From assembly GCA_016931365.1 (NCBI GenBank), contig JAFGEY010000547.1, positions 1-43,877 on the forward strand: a DNA stretch of 43,877 nt, given 5' to 3'. Position 1 is the stretch's first letter, and each line of letters starts with the position of its first letter. The position numbers and the translations under genes are program-made. Positions 15,286 through 21,423 of this stretch are shown in pieces. This DNA comes from Anaerolineae bacterium. GTDB taxonomy: Bacteria > Chloroflexota > Anaerolineae > JAFGEY01. The notes under the pieces were generated by a model. The model ran no database searches. It had not been told where the DNA came from and saw nothing but the letters and a program-made list of their open reading frames with translations.

Positions 15286-17604
15286 ATGAAAAAAGGCACG
15301 TTGATCAGTCTGTTGGTGGCTCTGAGCCTGTTTTTGCTCACCTGTCAGTCTGCGTTGGCCGACGGGATCATCATCATCGATCCCCCGATTGAAGAAATTC
15401 CCCCGTATTTAATTGTCAAATATCACCGCGTCACGGTTACGATCCAGGATCAAGTGGCAACTACCCACGTCGATCAGGTCTTTGTCAACCCCACCAATCG
15501 CCGCATCGAGGGCACCTATGTTTTTCCGTTGCCCGAGGAGGCAGCGATCAATGAGTTTGGTATGTGGGTCGATGGCGAATACCTCGCTGGCGAGATTTTG
15601 CCCGCCGATCAGGCGCGAAACATCTATGAAGAGATCGTCCGTCGCCAACGCGACCCGGCATTGCTGGAATACATCGGGCGCAGCACCTTTCGCGCGCGCA
15701 TTTTTCCCATTGAACCTCGTGCCGAAAAGCGGGTCGAGATCGAATACAGCGAGGTGCTGCCGCTGGACAACGGGTTGATCCACTATCGCTACCCGCTCGA
15801 TACCGAGCGTTTTTCCCCTGAACCGATCGAGGATGTTTCGATCCACGTCGAAATTCACTCCAATGAGGCGATCAAGGCCGTGTATTCGTCGAGTCACGAT
15901 GTGGCCGTCGATCGGCGGAGTGACTATAACGTGGCGGTTGGTTATGAGGCCTACGACGTGCAGCCCGACGCCGATTTCGACCTCTATTACACCGTTGCTG
16001 AAAAAGAGATTGGCCTGAACCTGCTCTCATACGCCATCACCGGCGAGGATGGATTTTTCTTGCTGCTCCTCGCGCCGCGCGTCGAGATAGATGAGGCCGA
16101 AATTGTCGCCAAAGACGTGCTGCTGGTGCTCGATAAATCGGGCAGCATGCGCGGTGAAAAGCTGGCCCAGGCCAAAGAAGCGCTCAAGTTTGTGCTCGCT
16201 CATCTTAACGAGCAAGATCGATTCAACATTGTCGAATTCAGCACCGGTGTGCGCCAGTTTAGGGATGGGCCGGTCGGTGTGGCGCAGCGCGAGGCGGCCC
16301 GGCAGTGGGTGGACGATCTCCAGGCTGGCGGCGGCACCGACATCAACCGGGCGATGCTGGAAACGCTGGCCCAGATCGATTCTGAACGCCCGACCATCGT
16401 CATTTTCCTGACCGACGGCCTGCCCACCGAGGGTGTGACCGATGTGGAACGCATCTTGTCAAACATCGATGATGCCGCGCCGGGCAACGCGCGCATTTTT
16501 ACCTTTGGCGTCGGCGACGATGTGAATACGTTACTGCTCGACTTGATGGCGCGCGACCATCGCGGTGCGAGCGTCTATGTCCGCCCCGGTCAGAGCATCG
16601 ACGAACAAGTGTCGGCCTTTTACGCCAAGGTCAGCACGCCTGTGCTTTCGGACATCAGCATCGATTTCGGCACGATCCAGGTCGAGGACACCTATCCTTA
16701 CCCGCTGCCCGATCTGTTTGCCGGGACGCAGATTTTGCTGGCTGGGCGCTATCGGGCTGGCGGCGACACGACGGTGACGCTGCGCGGCACGGTCAATGGC
16801 GAGGTGCAGACTTTTGTCTTTGACGACGTGCGCTTTCGCGCCAAAGATGGCGAGAATTTCATCCCCCGGCTGTGGGCCACTCGCAAGGTCGGCTACCTGC
16901 TCAACCAGATTCGCCTGCACGGTGAGTCGCCCGAATTGGTGCAAGAGATCGTCGATCTGGCGGTGCGTTACGGCATTATGACGCCTTATACGTCATTTCT
17001 GGTGCAGGAAGACGTGGAGGTATTCAGCGAGCGCGGCCGTCAAGAGACGGCGGAGCGCGAGTATTCGGTCATCGCTGCCACGCCCGCCGCGCCGACCGGA
17101 AAGGCCGCCGTCGATGATGCCGAAGCGCAGCGCGCCCTGGAAGAATCGGATGTCGGCAGTGGGGCGACCGGCGGCGCGGTCAAGGTGGTCGGCGGTAAGG
17201 CCTTTTTGCTGCGCGACGGCGTGTGGATCGATACAACTTTTGATGCCGACCGGATGACGCCGCTTCGCGTACCCTTTATGAGTGAGGATTATTTTGCCCT
17301 CGCGCGCGCCCGGCCCGAATGGGGCAATTATTTTGCCATTGCCGCGCGCGTGTTGGTGGTGCTGCAAGATTCAACCGGCCAGCAGGTGGCTTATGAGGTG
17401 GTGCTCGAAGGGGATGGGGACAAAATCAATCTGCCCGCACCTGCAGCAACCTCGACGCCCGTGACGCAGCCGGTCGAGGCTCCGGCGGCGACGCCCACCC
17501 CGGTGCAGGCGACCAGCCAGCCCACATTGACACCGCTGTGCGGGGGCGTGGTCGTGTTGTTGACTGCGTTCGGCGCGGCGTTCTGGTTCGCGCGGCGAAA
17601 ATAG
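15286..17604 (+). CDS. Secreted VIT and von Willebrand factor A domain protein
   Basis: A 772-residue protein. A signal peptide ends near SALA (residue 25), followed by a VIT (inter-alpha-trypsin inhibitor) domain with EGTYVFPLPEEAAINEFGM. A vWA domain has an intact metal site: D283, S285, S287 in LDKSGSMRG, then GGTDINRAM and FLTDGLPTEG. A Pro/Thr-rich linker precedes a final membrane helix and RRK, so the protein is anchored by its C-terminus with the domains outside. VIT-vWA proteins are thought to bind other surface proteins through the metal site; the partner is unknown. GAGGAGG lies seven bases before the ATG. TATAAA at 15253-15258 may be its -10, but no -35 is clear. Confidence 0.9.
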   Translation: MKKGTLISLLVALSLFLLTCQSALADGIIIIDPPIEEIPPYLIVKYHRVTVTIQDQVATTHVDQVFVNPTNRRIEGTYVFPLPEEAAINEFGMWVDGEYLAGEILPADQARNIYEEIVRRQRDPALLEYIGRSTFRARIFPIEPRAEKRVEIEYSEVLPLDNGLIHYRYPLDTERFSPEPIEDVSIHVEIHSNEAIKAVYSSSHDVAVDRRSDYNVAVGYEAYDVQPDADFDLYYTVAEKEIGLNLLSYAITGEDGFFLLLLAPRVEIDEAEIVAKDVLLVLDKSGSMRGEKLAQAKEALKFVLAHLNEQDRFNIVEFSTGVRQFRDGPVGVAQREAARQWVDDLQAGGGTDINRAMLETLAQIDSERPTIVIFLTDGLPTEGVTDVERILSNIDDAAPGNARIFTFGVGDDVNTLLLDLMARDHRGASVYVRPGQSIDEQVSAFYAKVSTPVLSDISIDFGTIQVEDTYPYPLPDLFAGTQILLAGRYRAGGDTTVTLRGTVNGEVQTFVFDDVRFRAKDGENFIPRLWATRKVGYLLNQIRLHGESPELVQEIVDLAVRYGIMTPYTSFLVQEDVEVFSERGRQETAEREYSVIAATPAAPTGKAAVDDAEAQRALEESDVGSGATGGAVKVVGGKAFLLRDGVWIDTTFDADRMTPLRVPFMSEDYFALARARPEWGNYFAIAARVLVVLQDSTGQQVAYEVVLEGDGDKINLPAPAATSTPVTQPVEAPAATPTPVQATSQPTLTPLCGGVVVLLTAFGAAFWFARRK

Positions 17605-17651
17605 AACAAGATCTGTGATTGCTCAGCCCTGGTCACAGCGCTGGCCGAGTA

Positions 17652-17689
17652 GCTGCGGATGCTCAGACTCGAGTTGGAGCGTCCGCAGC
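17652..17689. terminator. Long hairpin downstream of the VIT-vWA gene
   Basis: Arms 17652-17664 and 17677-17689 pair over 13 positions with one G-U pair, around a 12-base loop. There is no T run on either side, so termination is an inference from its place between convergent genes. Confidence 0.5.
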
Positions 17690-17732
17690 ATATCGAACCC
17701 GAGTCATGTCGCTTGCCTGGTCTTGATACAGC

Positions 17733-17765
17733 GAATCGCGGCAATACACAGTATTGCCGCGATTC
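17733..17765. terminator. Perfect 15-base-pair palindromic hairpin, likely bidirectional terminator
   Basis: GAATCGCGGCAATAC and its exact reverse complement surround a three-base loop (ACA), midway between the convergent VIT-vWA and glycine-zipper genes. No T tract follows. Confidence 0.55.
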
Positions 17766-17812
17766 GACACTCAACCAGCTTTTCTGGAGACTTGGGTATT
17801 GCTTCCAGTCCT

Positions 17813-17992
17813 TTATTTCTTTCGCCGGCTTAGAATAATCCCAATTGCGACGCCGATGGCGATTCCCGCTCCCACGCCGACGGCGATATTGTCGATTGCT
17901 ACGCCTACACCTACTCCAATGGCTACTCCGATCGCAGTCCAGATGCCCAGCATAACTCTCGACTTGTTTTCAGGTGCCTCATTGTTCGTCAT
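17813..17992 (-). CDS. Glycine-zipper small membrane protein, 59 residues
   Basis: Starting at ATG 17992 on the minus strand, with AGGAG about six bases upstream, the reading frame gives MTNNEAPENKSRVMLGIWTA, then a long stretch of glycine spaced by Val, Ala and Ile (GVAIGVGVGVAIDNIAVGVG), ending IILSRRKK. The repeated GxxxG/GxG spacing marks two closely packed membrane helices. Similar small proteins of unknown role are common in bacteria. Codon use and the ribosome site favour this strand over the overlapping plus-strand frames. TATACT at 18013-18018 on the minus strand may be its -10. Confidence 0.72.
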   Translation of the reverse strand: MTNNEAPENKSRVMLGIWTAIGVAIGVGVGVAIDNIAVGVGAGIAIGVAIGIILSRRKK

Positions 17993-18194
17993 TTTTCTCT
18001 CCTATGGAATATAGTATATTTTCAGCGCCCAACGTGAGCATTAACTGCTGCCCAGGCTGCGGCGCATAACGCCCACTCACTGAACATAAAGTTGTTGGTC
18101 GGATTATAACACTGTTTGTGCGCTCCCACAACTGTAGATCGGGCAGGAGCGCCTGCTGTACAGGGGCTATCCTCCAAGACTCTTGCTTCTCGTG
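17993..18194. other. Non-coding stretch between the glycine-zipper and hydrolase genes
   Basis: No convincing gene is seen in these 200 bases. It contains GCCCAAC (18027-18033) and, about 60 bases on, GTTGTTGGTC, which faintly recall the ends of integron attC-like or repeat sequences, but no folded site could be confirmed by eye. Confidence 0.3.
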
Positions 18195-18833
18195 CTAGAC
18201 GAACAGATTTCCCCGCTTTTCCTCACCGATCGTCGTCGGCTGGCCGTGACCGGGATAGACGCGCGTTGTGTCTGGCAGTGCAAACAGCTTGTCCTCGATG
18301 CTGCCGATAAGCGTATCAAAATCCCCGCCGGGCAGGTCAGTTCGGCCGATGCCGCGCCGGAACAACACATCGCCAGAAAAAAGGGTGTTTTCGGCGGCGC
18401 AGTAGAGACAAATGCTGCCCGGCGAATGGCCCGGCGTGTGCAAAATCTGCCAGCGCAGCGATCCTACGGCCAGTTCGTCGCCTTCTTGCGCTAGCAAATC
18501 GGGCGCGGGGCCAGGACGGGCAGCGATGCCAAACCAGGCCGCGCCGCCGGCCTGGGCCAGCAGAGGCACGGCGTTGGGGTGGGCAACCAACTGCGGCGGT
18601 GTGGTCTGATTGGCGCGCAGCGTGTCCAGCACGTCCTCGTTCGCCAGGATATGATCAAAATGGCCGTGGGTGTTAACCACGTAGCGAATCTGCACGTCGT
18701 GCTTGTCTACGACCTGCAAAATGCGCCCGGCGTTTCCCCCCGGATCGACGATCATACCTGTTCCACCGGCCCGGTCGCCGACCACATAGCAACAGGTTTC
18801 AATCTGCCCCACGATCAGCGTTTCCAAAATCAT
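18195..18833 (-). CDS. Metallo-beta-lactamase fold hydrolase (glyoxalase II-like)
   Basis: A 212-residue protein with the full metal-binding set: THGHFDH (H56, H58, D60, H61), HTPGHSPGS, SGDVLF and PGHG near the C-terminus. Length and motifs fit the compact glyoxalase II-like branch that cleaves thioesters such as S-lactoylglutathione or related acyl thiols; the true substrate is not readable. AAGGAG about eight bases upstream supports ATG 18833. It is divergent from mrp, and the two promoters sit back to back. Confidence 0.87.
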   Translation of the reverse strand: MILETLIVGQIETCCYVVGDRAGGTGMIVDPGGNAGRILQVVDKHDVQIRYVVNTHGHFDHILANEDVLDTLRANQTTPPQLVAHPNAVPLLAQAGGAAWFGIAARPGPAPDLLAQEGDELAVGSLRWQILHTPGHSPGSICLYCAAENTLFSGDVLFRRGIGRTDLPGGDFDTLIGSIEDKLFALPDTTRVYPGHGQPTTIGEEKRGNLFV

Positions 18834-18892
18834 GCGCAGGCTCCTTGATCAGGGGCGACCACACGGGATAGCCCCTATTTCTCATTTTGGAT

Positions 18893-18920
18893 ATTGTACC
18901 CCATTTCCGGCTTGGCCCAA
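18893..18920 (-). promoter_or_regulatory. Promoter of the metallo-beta-lactamase hydrolase gene
   Basis: On the minus strand TTGGGC (18915-18920) and TACAAT (18893-18898) have a 16-base spacer. It lies 60 bases before the ATG. Confidence 0.5.
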
Positions 18921-18926
18921 ATTTCT

Positions 18927-18955
18927 TTGACACTGCCTGTGCGCTGTGTTATAAT
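18927..18955 (+). promoter_or_regulatory. Consensus promoter of mrp
   Basis: Perfect TTGACA (18927-18932) and perfect TATAAT (18950-18955) have a 17-base spacer, with TG at 18947-18948 giving an extended -10. It is the best promoter in the window. Confidence 0.88.
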
Positions 18956-19017
18956 CGCCTGTCGGCACACAACAGGAACACATATCAGCGCTGTGCCTGG
19001 AAATTCAAGGAGGAACA

Positions 19018-20097
19018 TTGATTACCACAGATCAAGTTCGCCGTGCGTTGGACACGGTGATGGATCCCGAATTGGGTCGCAGCATCGTTGACTTGGGAAT
19101 GGTGCGCGATCTCGAAATTGCTGGCAATCAGGTCAGTTTTACGCTGGCCTTGACCACGCTGGCCTGCCCGCTGCAAGATTCGATAGCCCAAAATGCCACC
19201 GAGGCGATCAAATCGCAGGTGGACGATCGCCTTGAGGTCAAGATTCGCCGCGCGGAAATGACCGACGAGGAAAAACGGCGGCTGATCGGCCAGCCGCCGG
19301 GTGAGCCGGAAAAACCGCTTGCCGAACGCATGAACAATATCGCCCACGTGATCGCCGTGATGAGCGGCAAGGGTGGCGTCGGCAAATCGTCGGTGGCGGC
19401 GCAATTGGCCATCATTTTGCGGCGACAGGGCAAGCGCGTCGGCGTGCTCGATGCCGACATTACCGGGCCGAGCATCCCCAAGATGTTTGGCCTCAAAGAG
19501 CCGCCCATCGGCAGCCCGCTGGGCATTTTGCCGCCCGAAACCGAAACCGGAATCAAGGTGATGTCGATCAACCTGCTGCTCCAGGATGAAAGCCAGGCCG
19601 TGATCTGGCGCGGCCCATTGATCGCCGGCGCGATCCGCCAGTTTTGGAGTGAGGTGTTCTGGCGCGACCTCGATTACCTGATCATCGACTTGCCGCCCGG
19701 CACCTCGGATGCCTCGCTGACGGTGATGCAATCGATTCCGGTGAGCGCGGTGCTGATGGTCACGTCGCCGCAGGACTTGGCCGGGATGGTCGTGCGCAAG
19801 GCGGCGCATATGGCCCAGCAACTCAATATTCCCATCATCGGGCTGGTGGAAAACATGAGCTATGTGCTCTGTCCCAGGTGCGGCGAGCGGATCGAGGTTT
19901 TTGGGCACAGCAAGGCGCTGGAAACGGCAATCGAGATCGGCGTGCCGATGTTGGGACGCCTGCCGCTCGATCCCGATTTTTCTGGGCTGTGCGATGCGGG
20001 GCAGGTCGAGAGCTATCCGGCCCTGGCGTTCAAAGAGATCGCCGAGCAGGTGGTTGCGCTGACGCCGCAAGGCAGGGCCAAGCCGGTATTTGAATAG
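19018..20097 (+). CDS. mrp: Mrp/ApbC family P-loop ATPase, iron-sulfur cluster carrier
   Basis: A 359-residue protein. An N-terminal MIP18/DUF59 domain (about 5-80; DPELGRSIVDLG, TTLACPLQDS) is joined to a deviant Walker A ATPase, GKGGVGKS (117-124), with DADITGPSIPKM and DLPPGTSD. C285 and C288 (CPRC) are the pair that bridges a 4Fe-4S cluster between two subunits. Mrp/ApbC proteins hold and hand over Fe-S clusters to apo-enzymes in the cytosol. The start is TTG 19018, preceded by AAGGAGGAA only a few bases away. A strong promoter upstream and a terminator downstream mark a single-gene unit. Confidence 0.95.
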   Translation: MITTDQVRRALDTVMDPELGRSIVDLGMVRDLEIAGNQVSFTLALTTLACPLQDSIAQNATEAIKSQVDDRLEVKIRRAEMTDEEKRRLIGQPPGEPEKPLAERMNNIAHVIAVMSGKGGVGKSSVAAQLAIILRRQGKRVGVLDADITGPSIPKMFGLKEPPIGSPLGILPPETETGIKVMSINLLLQDESQAVIWRGPLIAGAIRQFWSEVFWRDLDYLIIDLPPGTSDASLTVMQSIPVSAVLMVTSPQDLAGMVVRKAAHMAQQLNIPIIGLVENMSYVLCPRCGERIEVFGHSKALETAIEIGVPMLGRLPLDPDFSGLCDAGQVESYPALAFKEIAEQVVALTPQGRAKPVFE

Positions 20098-20105
20098 CGC
20101 ATACA

Positions 20106-20138
20106 GCCTCCAGGGACTTACCCCGGAGGCTTTTTTTT
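20106..20138 (+). terminator. Rho-independent terminator of mrp
   Basis: GCCTCC-A-GGG and CCC-C-GGAGGC form a nine-pair stem with one mismatch around ACTTA, followed by eight T. Confidence 0.88.
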
Positions 20139-20196
20139 GGATGCGTCTTGGCATTAAAATTAACTTTTTTCAAAAGACTTAGGTGAGGAGGTCGAA

Positions 20197-21363
20197 ATGG
20201 GGACAAGTCTAAAGGCTGGTGTGATCGGTCTGGGCATTCTGGGCCGCCAGCACGCACAGTTTTTACGGGCGCAGCCAGAAGTGCAGGTCGTCGCCGTCGC
20301 CGATGTGATTGCCGAACGCGCGCAGTCGGTGGGCGCTGAGATGGGCGCGCAATGCTACACCGACTATGTCGAAATGTTCAAGGCGCATGCGCTCGATGTG
20401 GCCGTCGTCGCCACGCCGGACCCAATGCACCGCGACCCCGTCCTGGCGGCGATCGTGGCAGGCGTGCCGGCGGTGATCATGGAAAAACCGCTGGCGACCA
20501 CTGTCGTCGAGGCGGAGGCGATGGCCGAGGCTGCCGAAAGGGCCGGGACACGCATTTTCATCAATTATGCCAACCGGGGTTCGGCCTTTGACCGGGCCAC
20601 CCATTACGTGATCCGCCAGGGTTTGCTGGGCGAGGTGGTTTATGGCGAGGTTCACCTGGACGACAACATTGTCGTGCCGACCCAGATGTGGGGCCAGCGC
20701 ACCCGCGATTGGGTCGCCGGTTCGTCGACGGCGCACTTTTTGCTCAGCCACGTGGTCGATTTTTTGCGCTGGGTGCTCGACGCCGAGGTGATCGAGGTCT
20801 ATGCCATCGCCCAGCGCAAGGTGCTCGGCTACACGCCCGACCTGTACGATACCTTTTTGACCTTTGACAGCGGGGCCAAATTTCGCATCAAGGCCGAGTG
20901 GATCAAGCACATCGATGGACTGGTCGAGTTTGCGCTGTCCTTTTCCGGCGCAGAGGGCACGCTGACCTACGTCAAACGCCCCGGATTTGCGTCGGTGGAA
21001 GGCTGGCGGGCCAACGTCAGCGAGAAGGTGACGCCGGATGCATTGCTGGCGCACCAGCAAACGTTGCTCGATCAGGGGATCAACGCGCGGGCGCTCGTGC
21101 ATCGACCCAGTCCGACGGCGGGCGAGCTTAAGGCGGGCGGCGGCGCGCTGCGCTGCGGCCTGGAGGCGTTCGAACTGCCGCAAGACTGGTGGCGCGTGGC
21201 GCGGGGGTTCGTCGGCGCCATACTGGAAAACACGCTGACCCCATCGTCCTGGCAGGGCTACGGCCCGCTGCCAACGGCCGCCGATGGCCTCAAGCAGACG
21301 CGAGTGGTGTGCGCGATCGTCGAATCGGCGCAGAGCGGCCGGGTGATTGGCCTGAACGCATAA
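20197..21363 (+). CDS. Gfo/Idh/MocA family NAD(P)-dependent oxidoreductase
   Basis: A 388-residue protein. The N-terminal Rossmann fold has VIGLGILGRQHAQFL (GxGxxG), an acidic residue ending the second strand (VAVAD), VVATPDPMHRD and the MEKPLA motif whose Lys lies in the active site. The second half has the beta-sheet domain that binds a sugar or cyclitol. The family oxidises or reduces sugars, inositols and similar compounds; the substrate is not evident. GAGGAGG six bases before ATG 20197 supports the start. It stands alone between the mrp terminator and a hairpin shared with the convergent CHAD gene. Confidence 0.9.
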   Translation: MGTSLKAGVIGLGILGRQHAQFLRAQPEVQVVAVADVIAERAQSVGAEMGAQCYTDYVEMFKAHALDVAVVATPDPMHRDPVLAAIVAGVPAVIMEKPLATTVVEAEAMAEAAERAGTRIFINYANRGSAFDRATHYVIRQGLLGEVVYGEVHLDDNIVVPTQMWGQRTRDWVAGSSTAHFLLSHVVDFLRWVLDAEVIEVYAIAQRKVLGYTPDLYDTFLTFDSGAKFRIKAEWIKHIDGLVEFALSFSGAEGTLTYVKRPGFASVEGWRANVSEKVTPDALLAHQQTLLDQGINARALVHRPSPTAGELKAGGGALRCGLEAFELPQDWWRVARGFVGAILENTLTPSSWQGYGPLPTAADGLKQTRVVCAIVESAQSGRVIGLNA

Positions 21364-21399
21364 AAACGCAGCGCGGGAAAGCTCAGGCCACCGGCCGCT

Positions 21400-21423
21400 G
21401 ACCGCCGATCACAATCGGCGGTC
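21400..21423. terminator. Hairpin between convergent oxidoreductase and CYTH-CHAD genes
   Basis: GACCGCCGAT and its exact complement ATCGGCGGTC enclose CACA. There is no T tract. It touches the stop codon of the CHAD gene. Confidence 0.55.

Noticed and set aside
18162..18876. 11-base inverted repeat AGGGGCTATCC flanking the metallo-beta-lactamase gene
   Set aside because: The matching does not extend beyond 11 bases and no other mobile-element feature is present; chance is a fair explanation in this length of sequence.
18985..20154. Long minus-strand reading frame of 389 codons opposite mrp
   Set aside because: It lies wholly across a clear mrp gene, has no recognisable domain and is explained by GC-rich codon bias on the other strand. 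The same holds for frames at 1921-3153, 20263-21183 and 39376-40332.
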